Assembly: GCF_001644645.1 (NCBI RefSeq)
Contig: NZ_CP011390.1
Coordinates: 744,001-808,000, forward strand
DNA from: Flavisolibacter tropicus
GTDB lineage: Bacteria; Bacteroidota; Bacteroidia; Chitinophagales; Chitinophagaceae
Length of the DNA: 64,000 nucleotides
Direction: 5' to 3'
Positions 25,454 to 35,900 of this stretch are shown in pieces. Both the position numbers and the translations under genes were made by a program. Numbering within the stretch: position 1 is the stretch's first letter; each line of letters opens with the position of its first letter. The notes beneath the pieces are model-generated. The model did no database searches and was not told the origin of the DNA. It saw nothing but the letters and a program-made list of their open reading frames with translations.

Positions 25454-26767
25454 TTACACAAACAAGTGAATGACCAACACACCCACTAAACCCACAATCG
25501 CTACCAGTGTTTCCATAACGGTCCATGTGCGTAAGGTATCTTTTATAGACAGGTTGAAGTATTCTTTGAACATCCAGAAGCCGGAATCGTTGACGTGCGA
25601 AAAGGCCAGACTCCCTGCACCTATTGACAACACCATCAAGCTGGGATGAATCTGCGATTGCAATACCATTGGTGCAAATATGCCACCCGTAGTTAATCCT
25701 GCTACGGTTGCCGATCCTACACAAATGCGGATGGCGGCAGCAATCAGCCAGGCTAATACCAACGGATGAAGGTTCACCTTATTCAATTGCTGTGCAATTT
25801 GCTGACTAACGCCGCTCTCAATCAGCACCTGCTTCAAGGCACCAGCACTGCCAATAATGAGCAGGATCAGTGATACTTCCTTTACAGAATCGGCATAACT
25901 ATTCATAATATCCTTCATTGGTATTCCACGGTTAATGCCCAATACCCAGGTGGCTACAGCCAACGATAGTAACATTACAATAGCAGGCTCGCCCAAAAAG
26001 GAAAGAATAGCCGCACTATTTGAAGTCGTTACCACCACAAATGGCAAAACAGCCGTAAGCATTAATAAGATCACAGGCAGCAAGGCTGCTAAAAAACTGC
26101 TGGTAGTACTGGGTAGTTTGTCAGGCGCTAGCTCCTTTGGTTGAAATGTTTTTAAAGGATCTGCCGGAATATTTTTCAGGAACTGGGAAAATAAGGGCCC
26201 GGCTACAACAATGGCAGGAATGGCTATGAGAATACCATATAACAAGGTCAAACCAATATTAGCCTTAAACTGAACAGCCAAAGCTGTAGGTGCCGGGTGT
26301 GGTGGCAGAAAACCAAAGGTTACCGACAAGGCGGCTAACATGGGCAAGCCAATATAAATAGCTGGCAACTTATATTGATAAACAACAGTAAAGATTAAGG
26401 GCACCACCAATACAAAACCCACATTATAGAACAACGGTATGCCAATAGTAAAACCGGTCAAAACCAAAGCCAACTGAATATATCGAAAACCAAAAGCCTT
26501 CATTAGTACAGAACAGATCTTTTGTGCCGCACCACTATCGGCCACCAGCTTGCCTAACATAGCACCCAGTATAATTATAATGGCCAAGGAGCCCAACGTA
26601 TCTCCTATACCCTTTTGCACAGCCCCCATTACCTTAGTCAATGGGATGCCTAACCATAAGCCACCAATGATTGAAACAATCAGAAAGGCCAGAAAGGCAT
26701 TGATCTTGCCCCAGGCAATAAGGAGCACCAGTAAGAGGATGATGGCAAAAATGATCAATACGGTCAT
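25454..26767 (-). CDS. gntP: GntP family gluconate:H+ symporter
   Basis: 437 residues, almost entirely hydrophobic with about 12 membrane segments. Family landmarks include an N-terminal KINAFLAFLIVSIIGGLWLG, IIILGAMLGKLVADSGAAQK, a GIPLFYNVGFVLVVPL loop, LPPHPAPTALAVQF, and the late GSATVAGLTTGGIFAP and FSHVNDSGFWMFKEYF. GntP family transporters import gluconate or related aldonates and glycerate using the proton gradient across the inner membrane. A gluconokinase-type gene lies 66 bp upstream in the same direction, so the pair forms an uptake and phosphorylation operon. Exact substrate may be another sugar acid. Confidence 0.93.
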   Translation of the reverse strand: MTVLIIFAIILLLVLLIAWGKINAFLAFLIVSIIGGLWLGIPLTKVMGAVQKGIGDTLGSLAIIIILGAMLGKLVADSGAAQKICSVLMKAFGFRYIQLALVLTGFTIGIPLFYNVGFVLVVPLIFTVVYQYKLPAIYIGLPMLAALSVTFGFLPPHPAPTALAVQFKANIGLTLLYGILIAIPAIVVAGPLFSQFLKNIPADPLKTFQPKELAPDKLPSTTSSFLAALLPVILLMLTAVLPFVVVTTSNSAAILSFLGEPAIVMLLSLAVATWVLGINRGIPMKDIMNSYADSVKEVSLILLIIGSAGALKQVLIESGVSQQIAQQLNKVNLHPLVLAWLIAAAIRICVGSATVAGLTTGGIFAPMVLQSQIHPSLMVLSIGAGSLAFSHVNDSGFWMFKEYFNLSIKDTLRTWTVMETLVAIVGLVGVLVIHLFV

Positions 26768-26833
26768 AAAGCAAGCTGTTCGTTTTATAGAAGATTTATT
26801 GTGTACTTCGTAGGCTATTGAAATGTTCTTTAA

Positions 26834-28276
26834 TTACATTTCTTCTTTTAAAACTTCATAAAGTCGAAGAAACCGATCAAAGGCTTTTTGATAAGTTGCA
26901 TGGTGACCTGCATTTGGATGATAAACGCTTGTTGCCGTATTATCCATTTTCCACTCTAATCCTAATGCCTCTGCACCAACAACCACAGCGCCCAATGCGG
27001 AACTATCTATCCCACCCGACACTACTACTTTTCTATTAAAGACATCCGACAACAGCTGTAACCACAACTCACTTCGAGCAAAACCGCCAGTGGCATATAT
27101 TAAATCAGTTTCCTGTTTTTCAAGAAGCACCTTTCCTATACTGTACAAGCTATACAAAACACCTTCCATACAGGCGCGTACCAGGTGTGCTTTACTATGA
27201 TCTATTCGCAACCCCAAAAAGACTCCAGTAGCTTTTTCATTCCAGATAGGCGCCCGCTCACCCAGCAGGTAGGGCAAGAACAATAAACCATCACTACCCG
27301 GTCTCGTTTGTTGTGCAAGCTCCAAAAGTTCTTCATAGGTTTCCGTAGTGTTCAATAGTGTTTCCTTTAACCACTGCAACACCACAGCACCATTATTCGT
27401 TGCCCCACCAAAGACAAACTCATGGTCTTTTACATGATAACAAAACAAGCGCATATAGGGGTCTATTTGCGGCTCTTTAACCATCATACGTACGGCTCCG
27501 CTGGTACCAATGGTAATCACCATAGCATTTCGTATATTGCCTGCTACTCCTAGATTCGATAAGGCCCCATCGCTTCCACCTATAACAATTGGTGTATGTA
27601 ACGAAATGGCCAATTGAGGATGATGCCCAACATGATAAAGAACATGTTTTGTACCTACCAATTCTGATAATTGATCTAAACGAATACCAGTAAAGGATAT
27701 AATTTCTTCATCCCAGGTTAACGATTCTAGTTGCAACAATCCCATAGCCGATGCAATTGATGTATCAATCAAGTATTGGCCAAATAGCTTAAAGAAGATG
27801 TATTCTTTAATGCTTATAAACTTATGCGCCTCTGTGAAAAGTGCAGGCTCATATTGCTTCCACCACAGCAGTTTACACAAGGGCGACATGCCATGGATTG
27901 GTACACCAGTTCGCTGATAAAAGTGTTGGCCTCGTTCGGTATTTCGCAGATCTTCAGCAATGGCTGCTGCTCTATTATCAGCCCAGATAATAGCCGGTGT
28001 AATAGCATTTCCTGCTTCATTTACCGCCAGTATACTATGCATAGCAGCACTAAACGATATAAATGCCAGCGACTGAGGTGCCAATACCGCCACTATTTTA
28101 TTGATACAGGTAATTACAGAATGAAGTAAACCATCAGCATCTTGTTCAGTCCAGCCAGGCTGTGGATGCTGCATGCCATAATAAATCGTTTCAATAGCGA
28201 TGGCTTTTCCATTAGGAGAAAAGGCTACTGCTTTAGTAGCTGTAGTTCCAATATCTACACCTAAATAATACTGCAT
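26834..28276 (-). CDS. gntK: FGGY family carbohydrate kinase, probable gluconokinase
   Basis: 480 residues, usual length for the family. An N-terminal LGVDIGTTATKAVAF phosphate-binding strand, HPQPGWTEQDAD, an IIWADNRAAAIAEDL segment, VVIGGSDGALSNLG, ITIGTSGAVRMM, LPYLLGERAPIWN and YATGGFARSELWLQLLSDV with the C-terminal glycine-rich ATP site. These fit the FGGY group that includes gluconokinases and xylulokinases. The adjacent GntP permease favours gluconate as substrate, giving 6-phosphogluconate for the pentose phosphate or Entner-Doudoroff pathway. First gene of the minus-strand pair with gntP; the promoter should lie in the 28277-28760 interval. Confidence 0.88.
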   Translation of the reverse strand: MQYYLGVDIGTTATKAVAFSPNGKAIAIETIYYGMQHPQPGWTEQDADGLLHSVITCINKIVAVLAPQSLAFISFSAAMHSILAVNEAGNAITPAIIWADNRAAAIAEDLRNTERGQHFYQRTGVPIHGMSPLCKLLWWKQYEPALFTEAHKFISIKEYIFFKLFGQYLIDTSIASAMGLLQLESLTWDEEIISFTGIRLDQLSELVGTKHVLYHVGHHPQLAISLHTPIVIGGSDGALSNLGVAGNIRNAMVITIGTSGAVRMMVKEPQIDPYMRLFCYHVKDHEFVFGGATNNGAVVLQWLKETLLNTTETYEELLELAQQTRPGSDGLLFLPYLLGERAPIWNEKATGVFLGLRIDHSKAHLVRACMEGVLYSLYSIGKVLLEKQETDLIYATGGFARSELWLQLLSDVFNRKVVVSGGIDSSALGAVVVGAEALGLEWKMDNTATSVYHPNAGHHATYQKAFDRFLRLYEVLKEEM

Positions 28277-28760
28277 GCTGATACGAATAGCTTCAAGGTG
28301 GTAGTAAGTTACACATTGGTTGGGGGAAATGAAAGTTGGTGTTTTTCACTAACAGCATTTCATTAATTCCCGCCTAAACTGTAGTCTTTAATTTAAATAC
28401 CCAAATACGGCTAGCGCACAAGGAAAGCCAAACCATGGGATTTATTCTTTTCTTTCAGGGCCTATCCCCAGTCTTCCACCACAAGTGTTCGAAACCTTAT
28501 AGTATCATTAAAAGCAAGACTGTTATAGGTAGGTATTCTTTGCGCATCTCTGCGAATTCTCAGCGGGCTTTGCGGTAAAAATTAACCGCAAAGAGCAGCA
28601 AAGCACGCGCAAAGAAGCGCAAAGTGTACGTTTCGAACTGGTCTTCAACTCATATTCAGAATCATTCAGTTTCTAGTTGCAAAATCCCCATTTAATATTG
28701 TAACTTCAATACTACTGTAGTGGAATGCTTGCGTAACCCCTAAACCCCTCTTCGCCTGTC
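28277..28760. promoter_or_regulatory. 484-bp region between divergent gntK and HD-domain gene
   Basis: No gene was found. It must contain both divergent promoters, although no clear TAnnTTTG box stood out. The middle holds a long palindromic repeat (28538-28624), annotated separately. Confidence 0.45.
28538..28624. repeat. REP-like palindromic repeat built on CTTTGCG/CGCAAAG
   Basis: The segment opens with CTTTGCGC (28538-28545), has a central palindrome CTTTGCGGT (28568-28576) / ACCGCAAAG (28585-28593) around AAAAATTA, and closes with two GCGCAAAG copies (28607-28614, 28617-28624). It can fold into a long imperfect hairpin. Similar CTTTGCGGT...ACCGCAAAG units are familiar as dispersed repeats in Bacteroidota intergenic DNA. 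Only one is present in this window. Confidence 0.65.
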
Positions 28761-29342
28761 ATGTACAGCCACCAGTTTCTTCAGCTTAAGTCAAATGTTA
28801 TCCGTTTATTGGGCAACTTAGATTCCCGTCTCACGTATCACAATGTGACACATACTTTAGATGTTACAGAGATGGCGGAAAAAATTGCAAGAGCCGAGAA
28901 TATTACAAATGAGAAAACCCTATTTCTGCTGAAAGTGGCAGCCCTTTATCACGATACGGGTTTTTTGAAAGTATACAAAGGGCATGAAGAAAAAAGCTGT
29001 ACTATCTTCCTGGAAGAAACAAGGTCCTATTCATTTAGTCAGGAAGACAATGATCTTATTCTTGGCCTGATCATGGCCACGCGCATTCCACAAAATCCCA
29101 AAACACACTTACAACAGATCATTTGTGATGCAGACCTGGACTACTTGGGTCGGGAGGATTTTTCAGTTATAGCTGATAACTTATTTCAGGAATCATTAAA
29201 CTATGGATTCGTATCCTCAAAAGAAGAATGGGATGATATCCAATTAAACTTTATCAAAAATCACCATTATCATACCCTCACCTCCAAACAGTGGAGAGAA
29301 CCAGTAATGCAAAAGCATTATTCTATGCTGGCAACACATTAA
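28761..29342 (+). CDS. HD-domain phosphohydrolase
   Basis: 193 residues. Metal-binding HD motifs are visible: TYHNVTHTLDV near residue 27 (first His), ALYHDTGF near 72 (the HD pair), GHEEKS (His), and IICDADLDYLGRED near 128 (last Asp). This is the pattern of small predicted metal-dependent HD phosphohydrolases related to nucleotide and cyclic-nucleotide hydrolases. It ends with a four-base overlap (TTAA 29339-29342) against a convergent cyclic-nucleotide-binding gene. The neighbourhood also has an adenylate cyclase 9 kb away, so a cAMP-linked role is conceivable but not shown. Confidence 0.82.
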   Translation: MYSHQFLQLKSNVIRLLGNLDSRLTYHNVTHTLDVTEMAEKIARAENITNEKTLFLLKVAALYHDTGFLKVYKGHEEKSCTIFLEETRSYSFSQEDNDLILGLIMATRIPQNPKTHLQQIICDADLDYLGREDFSVIADNLFQESLNYGFVSSKEEWDDIQLNFIKNHHYHTLTSKQWREPVMQKHYSMLATH

Positions 29343-29788
29343 GAGTGGCTACTAACCATCTTTTTCATCTCAATAGTTACACGATCTTGCTCTCTTAATC
29401 GTTTACAAAGTGTTTTCATTATCCCTTTCAATACATCTGTATTGGTAGCCATGATATCAAAAAAATCGTCCTGCTCAATTTTAAGCATAATGCAATCGGT
29501 TATGGTGGTTGCACTGGCAGATCGGGTTTCTGAATCCAACAATGACAATTCACCAAAAATCTCATTATCCCCTAATACAGCCAGTTGGTGCTGATCATCG
29601 TGAATGGATACTTGTCCTTTGTAAATAAAGTACATACAGTGCCCGTAGCTTCCTTTTTTAAAAATAGTAACCTCTTTATCAAAATAACACTCTTCACATA
29701 CCGCAGCTATTTCAATTAAGTCCGTCTCTTTACAGTTCTGAAAAATCTCCGAACTCTTCATGAGTAAAACCTTTTCAATAATAAGCAT
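29339..29788 (-). CDS. Cyclic nucleotide-binding domain protein
   Basis: 149 residues containing one cNMP-binding beta-roll: DLIEIAAVCEECYFDKEVTIF, KGSYGHCMYFIYKGQVSIHD, LAVLGDNEIFGELSLLDSETRSASATT (phosphate-binding cassette with FGELSLLD...RSAS), and a C-terminal helix. No DNA-binding domain follows. The upstream gene, 10 bp away, encodes an Npt1-like transporter with a long soluble tail. In many Bacteroidota proteins that I recall, such a tail ends in a cNMP-binding domain on the same chain, so this looks like a detached regulatory domain. An internal ATG at 29761 is an alternative start. Confidence 0.85.
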   Translation of the reverse strand: MLIIEKVLLMKSSEIFQNCKETDLIEIAAVCEECYFDKEVTIFKKGSYGHCMYFIYKGQVSIHDDQHQLAVLGDNEIFGELSLLDSETRSASATTITDCIMLKIEQDDFFDIMATNTDVLKGIMKTLCKRLREQDRVTIEMKKMVSSHS

Positions 29789-29798
29789 AGAATAAGTA

Positions 29799-32531
29799 TT
29801 AAATGGCTTGCAGAGCGTAGGCCCTGGTTTCGTTGATTATATAATGATTGCTTAAATCACTCTCCGCATTCAGTTCCCTGATAACTCCCGATTGTTGGTT
29901 TTCAATAGAACAATAGATACATACGGCTTTCGTCCAAATATTGAAAGATTGAGATTGCACCACCAGCACTTTGTTCAAAAAGGCTACCGGATCAAAATTG
30001 GCAGCTGTACGCTTATTGAAAGTGGGCTCCAATACAAAGTCAATTAAACTGTTTATTTGCATGGATAATTTCTTTGGAAGCGTCCATTCCAACATCTCCA
30101 TCGCGTTGAATAGTTTATTGTTTTTATTAAAAGCTACCAGTTCCAACAAGCGGTTTATTTCTTTATTGTGATATAAAATTATGCACAGTTTCAGTGCCGT
30201 CGTTACATCACTTTCAATTTCGCTTAGTAAAGACTGCCGGATAAGATGATACCCTTTTACAAGTGGCACTTCTTTACAATAAGCAATCTTTTCAAAGCCG
30301 TTTTTAATATAATACTTAAGAAGTGGTTTAAACTGGTGCATCTGCTCCGGTGTTTCTGCCACATATGATTTCATCCATAATGCATGAATGATCCTATCAT
30401 TATTATCAGGTGCATCCGATAGTTGAGATAGTAAATATGCAGTTGAATGTGTGCCCTTACTCTTTCCGGCAATCTTGATCAACTCTTGCTTGTGTATGCT
30501 TAAAAGTGGCGTTGGCAATGTCTTTATATCATTAAACAACACATCGCCATACACTTGCAAACCATGTAGCGCAAGGTATTTAGTTGGTTGTTCTTTTAAT
30601 AATTGAAGGATAACAGGAAGTAACTTCTGTATATGCAGCCTGCAGGCTGCTATAATAGCGCTACGTCGAATAGCTGGCTCATTATCTTCCAGCAAAACCT
30701 CAATAGCATCAGTAAACTTTATATCACTTAATTCACTGATAATTTCCAATGCCTGCTCACGTTCCTTAGGAAATGGTGAAGTAATCAATGAATGAATTTC
30801 CTTCGAAGCTGTATATAAGAAAGAAAACTCTTTCTGACTCAGCAGGTGATGAATGATAATTTTACGGGTCGCATAGTCTTGTTGAGAAATCAAGCCCGAT
30901 ATGGTTTTAAGGAAACTGGCATCTAATTGGCAAAGTAGATCCACAATCCGTTCTTTTACTTCTCTTTCTTCTTCTGTTGCCAATAGATCATGTAAAAGAG
31001 TTACATCTAATTGTTCCCTTTCTTCTAATTTAAACAATGCATATTTCTTAACTTCCTTCAACGGTGAATAGAGCTGTTTCTTAAGTAGCTCATCCAGATC
31101 TTGATAAGAAGCGCTTTCTAAAAGCTTTAATGCATAAATGATCTCTACATCCTTACCTTCTTCAACCTTCTTAAGTAATAATTCTATGGTTTTATGATCC
31201 GAAACCTTAAGATCCTCACCATTATACACACCTTTTTGTATGGAATAGTGTAACACCTTGACATAGGCTTTTTTGATCATAAAGATGATAACAGCCCAAA
31301 CTACCAGGTTGACCAGCAATACCTTAATAGTCGTCATAATGGTAAAGGGCAATCCCATTACAGGAAATAAGATCAACGACAAACCTACCACAACCAAAGA
31401 GATTGGAAACATATAACCCTTAGCAATGATGTGCCCCTTCAAGCGTAAGTGTTCGCTCAAAGGCTGAAAGAGAATCAAAAAGACGGGCTCCTGGATAGTT
31501 GACCGCAACACCTCTGTAAGTAAGGCCATGATACCAAAAATGAATACAGTATAGGTGACGTCATAAGTAAAGAAGAATGTACAGGAAAATAAAAACAAGG
31601 TAACAGGAGTAAAAGACAAACAGGCTATTATACCCAACCGTTCTATTGCACGACTAGAAAAAGTCAATTTTAATACAAGCGCAATGATCCTTCCAAAAGC
31701 AAAGAACTGAGCTATAAAGGCAGCAAGATTCGTTAGATCATAAAAACGACTTTTAACCTGGCTTATAAATGTATAATCAATAAGTACAAATACATTATAA
31801 CTTAGAATAGAGAGAAGTGATATGGAAAAGATGAGCTCACTTCTAAAGAAGGCTTCTATTCTACCCTTTTTAATGGGATGACTTTCAGTATGATGTTGCG
31901 TATGCGCATGAGCCCTGCGCAAAATGGACTGCCAGGTGCTTTTATGGGCTAAGCGGTTTAATAAGATAAAGGCCGTTCCCATAAACACAACGGCCAACAA
32001 TAAAAGATTGGGAACACCAGTAATAGGAATCAGTAATGGTGTTGCAGCATAACCAATGAGTTTTGCAGGTATGTCTCCAGAACCTACTATTGAAAAAACC
32101 CTTTTGCTTTCGCGAATATTGAATAATAAAGAAACAATACCCCAAAAAGCATAACTCGTTATCATGTAGAACAAGGTGCTACAGATCAATATGCAATAAA
32201 TAAAAACATGCGAGTGGGCTACTACAAGGCCTGACCAAAATGCCAGAAAAACAAATAGAGATGCTATAAGAATGGAACGCAATAGCTGGATAGGTGTAAA
32301 ACGTTGTTCCAGCTTTTCATACATCAAATTAATGAGTAAGAGAAAAAAAGCAATTCCTAAAAATGCATAGGCTAAACCAGTTATGGCGAACGTATGTATA
32401 AAGAGGGTAAAAGCAACGATATTGATCAGCGCATTGGCAAGACCAATAAAGAATTGCACTTTAAGTAGATCAAATACATATTTGGATTCAGATATTCGAA
32501 TATTTAATATGCTGAATATCAATTCCCTCAT
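29799..32531 (-). CDS. Npt1/Npt2-like (ADP/ATP carrier-type) membrane protein with HEAT-like soluble region
   Basis: 910 residues. Residues ~1-430 hold about 12 membrane segments (for example FFIGLANALINIVAFTLFIH, FLLILLINLMYEKLEQR region, SLVVVGLSLILFPVMGLPF) and resemble the MFS-like Npt1/Npt2 nucleotide transporter relatives of Bacteroidota. From ~440 the chain is soluble and helical, with repeated units such as LLKKVEEGKDVEIIYALKLLE, VKKYALFKLEEREQ and EREQALEIISELSD in the style of HEAT/Armadillo repeats. It lies just upstream of a separate cNMP-binding gene (10-bp gap, different frame), which probably acts as its regulatory subunit. Transported substrate is unknown; a purely signalling role is also possible. 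Confidence 0.75.
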   Translation of the reverse strand: MRELIFSILNIRISESKYVFDLLKVQFFIGLANALINIVAFTLFIHTFAITGLAYAFLGIAFFLLLINLMYEKLEQRFTPIQLLRSILIASLFVFLAFWSGLVVAHSHVFIYCILICSTLFYMITSYAFWGIVSLLFNIRESKRVFSIVGSGDIPAKLIGYAATPLLIPITGVPNLLLLAVVFMGTAFILLNRLAHKSTWQSILRRAHAHTQHHTESHPIKKGRIEAFFRSELIFSISLLSILSYNVFVLIDYTFISQVKSRFYDLTNLAAFIAQFFAFGRIIALVLKLTFSSRAIERLGIIACLSFTPVTLFLFSCTFFFTYDVTYTVFIFGIMALLTEVLRSTIQEPVFLILFQPLSEHLRLKGHIIAKGYMFPISLVVVGLSLILFPVMGLPFTIMTTIKVLLVNLVVWAVIIFMIKKAYVKVLHYSIQKGVYNGEDLKVSDHKTIELLLKKVEEGKDVEIIYALKLLESASYQDLDELLKKQLYSPLKEVKKYALFKLEEREQLDVTLLHDLLATEEEREVKERIVDLLCQLDASFLKTISGLISQQDYATRKIIIHHLLSQKEFSFLYTASKEIHSLITSPFPKEREQALEIISELSDIKFTDAIEVLLEDNEPAIRRSAIIAACRLHIQKLLPVILQLLKEQPTKYLALHGLQVYGDVLFNDIKTLPTPLLSIHKQELIKIAGKSKGTHSTAYLLSQLSDAPDNNDRIIHALWMKSYVAETPEQMHQFKPLLKYYIKNGFEKIAYCKEVPLVKGYHLIRQSLLSEIESDVTTALKLCIILYHNKEINRLLELVAFNKNNKLFNAMEMLEWTLPKKLSMQINSLIDFVLEPTFNKRTAANFDPVAFLNKVLVVQSQSFNIWTKAVCIYCSIENQQSGVIRELNAESDLSNHYIINETRAYALQAI

Positions 32532-32989
32532 TCATCTAATATAATCATTTTTATAAGTATATACGTATGTTGAAACTATTTATTAACCCCTATTTACAGA
32601 GAGCCGGCAGCCATTGACGCTCTTTAATAAACTCATAAATAAAACAGAAAATACTTACTTAAGTTTTTTATTGATTATCAATGGCATTTCAACAATGAAC
32701 AACCGATCACAGTCTATTTATGGCTAATGGGCCATTTGTCATTTAATCATTGCAATATTGTTACGAAAAAAGAAATAAAAGTGTAATTTCACGAATACAT
32801 TTTTATCCCATCCCCTTGCTTTCTTCCTCTAGATGATTGAATTAGTGTTTGTTAAGTAATTCAAACTAACAGTAATACCCTATCTTTTTTACTACCCTTA
32901 CAACACAACATTAATCCTATGGTATTGCAGTAATGCTGCACCTATCTGTGCTATGACGACTCCACTTTTCTAACGCCTAACAACCAAAA
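32532..32989. promoter_or_regulatory. 458-bp divergent intergenic region
   Basis: Lies between the Npt1-like gene (leftward) and the giant protease/adhesin gene (rightward), so it must contain both promoters. It is AT-rich. I see no ORF, no repeat and no clear -7/-33 pair. Nothing else to report. Confidence 0.4.
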
Positions 32990-35900
32990 ATGAAACTGTT
33001 TAGGAACCTTGTCTATTTTTATAGCACATTACTGTTACTCGTTCTTAGTTCTACAATTTCATCGCTGTTTGCTCAATCATTAAAAATCAATGATTTCGTT
33101 CTCTTTGGTGGAAATTGCAGTACCTCCTCTACTTGTGGTATAACGATAGCATCAGGTACAATAATAAAAGGCGGTGCTATAGGTACCAATTCCCTGATAC
33201 AAACCAGCAATGGAGTAATAGTTACAGGTAACCTAAATAGCAATGGGGCTATTGTACTAGGAAATGGAAATACCATTACTGGAAATATTACTGTTGCAAA
33301 CACTACTTCCACTAACCCTGCCTTTTTGAGCGGATCCAGTACTAGCATCATTGGAAATATAGATGCTGCCGGCAACATTACCATTGGAGCAGGTACTGTA
33401 CAAGGAAACATCACCCACCCCAATGGTACAAAGTATAGAGGCCCCAAACCAAGCGGTAGCGAAATATTGGGAACACCAGCTATACCAACTATGCCTGAGC
33501 TACCTGCCATTACCACCTTTCCCAATCCAGGACAAAGAGATATTGTCAAAACAGATAGTGTTGGCCCCGGAGAGTACCGAGATGTTATTTTAACGGGTAA
33601 TCAAAGTTTGAAACTTAAGGGCACAGGTATATATACCTTCCGTTCTATCAAAAATTCTGGAACTGTCAACAAATTCATTTTTGACTTTGGTGGTAATACT
33701 ACCGGAACCATTAAAATTTATATTCATGGTGATGCCATGATGGGTAAATTCGCTACTGATATTATTAATGGTGGAAGCCCATCAAGAGTTTTTGCTGAAA
33801 CACACGGCCAAGGAACTACCACTGGATATGCATGGACCATTAACAATGGTAATGTTGGTACAGCTACTACTGCATGGCAGGGAACGATCTGGGCTCCTTT
33901 TGGAAGTGTCACCTTAGGCGCTGGCTCCACTTCCCAAAAATTGATCGGAGCCGTTTGGACTACCAAGCAGATCGTTATAAATAGTGGAATTCTCCTGGAG
34001 TTTGCCGCTTTCCAAGCATCAATGCTCCCCTATTATCCACCATCAACACCCGGAAAAGTTAACGACCTGATTGGTTCTGAACTTTCTTCCTTATATCAAA
34101 ATTTTGGCAGCGTTAGCGATAAAGCGGAATCTATTTTTATTTTATCAAGCGATAGCGTATATGTCGATGTTATTGCCTTAAACGGCAAACAAAATGAATT
34201 AAGAGATACACTTGTAAAACCATCTTACGGACTTACACGCCTGATTTCAAATGGAAGTAACCCATTGATTTTAACAGGTGTTTTCCCAATAAAAAATCTA
34301 TTTAAGTTAAATGCACTTCCCAACCTGATTGATTATGCACGTCCCCTATATCCCTCCATCAGCAATAGCGGTGTTACACAAACAGCAGGTGATAGTGCCA
34401 TGCAATCCAACTTTGTACGTAATGGATATGGCTTAACGGGCAAAGGGGTTAAAGTAGGCGTTATTTCTGATAGCTATAATACACTTGGCAATGCAGCAAT
34501 AGATGTAGCAAACGGCGACCTTCCTGGCCGGCCAAATAATCCAGTGAACTCAACTCCAGTACAGGTTTTAAAAGAATATCCGTTGGGTAGACGGCCCGAT
34601 GAAGGAAGAGCCATGCTCCAAATTATTCATGATATTGCTCCTAAAGCCCAACTGGCATTTCGTACCGGTTTTATTACAGCTGGCGATATGGCTGCAGGAA
34701 TTCAGGAATTACACAATGCAGGCTGCAACATTATTGTTGATGATATCACTATGGTAACGGAGCCTTTCTTTAAAGACGGTCAGATTGCAAACGCTGTAAA
34801 TAATGTTGTAAACCAAGGTACAGCCTATTTTACATCTGCCGGCAACTTTGGAACGCGTGGCCATGAAGGTGTTTTCAACCCGGTACCTGCTCCTGCCGGT
34901 CTTACGGGGCAAGCACATAACTTTCAAAATGGTGACATCTATCAAAAGATCACATTAGATCCCGGCACCTATACCATAGTGCTTCAATGGGACGATGCCT
35001 TCTATTCTAACGGCGAGTTTCCCGGCACACAAAATGACTTTGATATTTACCTGGATAATAACGACGGCACTCCCCGTTATGGCTTTAATCGTAATAATCT
35101 GAACGCCGATCCTTTTGAGTTTCTCCCTATTACCGTAACCTCCAGAACAGAAACGAATATCCTCATCGTTCGCGCAGCAGGTACTGGCAATGTTCGCTTC
35201 AAATACATCATATTCCGCGGCCAAGCAACCATTAATGAATACCAATCCGGACTGTCAACCATTATAGGGCAAGCCAACCATCCGAAAGCCTTGACCATTG
35301 GCGCTGCTTTATACTTGAATACACCGCCATTTGGCGTGGCTACACCAACTATTGCTTCTTTCTCTTCCAGAGGAGGATTGAAAATAAGTGGAGTTGACAG
35401 GTTGAAACCCGATTTTGTAGCACCCAATGGAGGAAACACTACAGTAGATTTTGGAACACCGAATATTGATGGCGACCTGTTCCCCAACTTTTTTGGCACC
35501 TCCGCTGCAGCTCCACATGCAGCTGGTGTAGCGGCTTTGTTGATAGAGGGTATGGATTCTTTTAGCCACTACCATTTAACACCAGACTCTCTGCGCGGCT
35601 TATTAAAAGTGGAGGCATTAAACATGGGTGCTTCAGGTTATGATGATAGTACAGGCTATGGTTTTATTCAACCGTACAAATCCATGCAAACCTTTGCGGC
35701 CCCAAGACCAGAGATCATCTCTTTATCCTATCCTTCTAATACAACACCGGGTGAACAATCATTCACACTGACAGTTACGGGCAATTATTTAAGCCCTAAT
35801 TCAGAGATACGTCTAAGGGGCACACCTTTAGAAACAACCTTCGTAAATGGAACAGCATTAACAGCTGAAATACCAACATTTACAGGCAACCCATCCATTG

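Noticed and set aside
29339..32531. Single gene split by a frameshift (cNMP domain plus transporter)
   Set aside because: Both a stop and a frame change separate the pieces and the second has its own ATG after a 10-bp gap; two genes is the simpler reading, though fission from an ancestral fusion is plausible.
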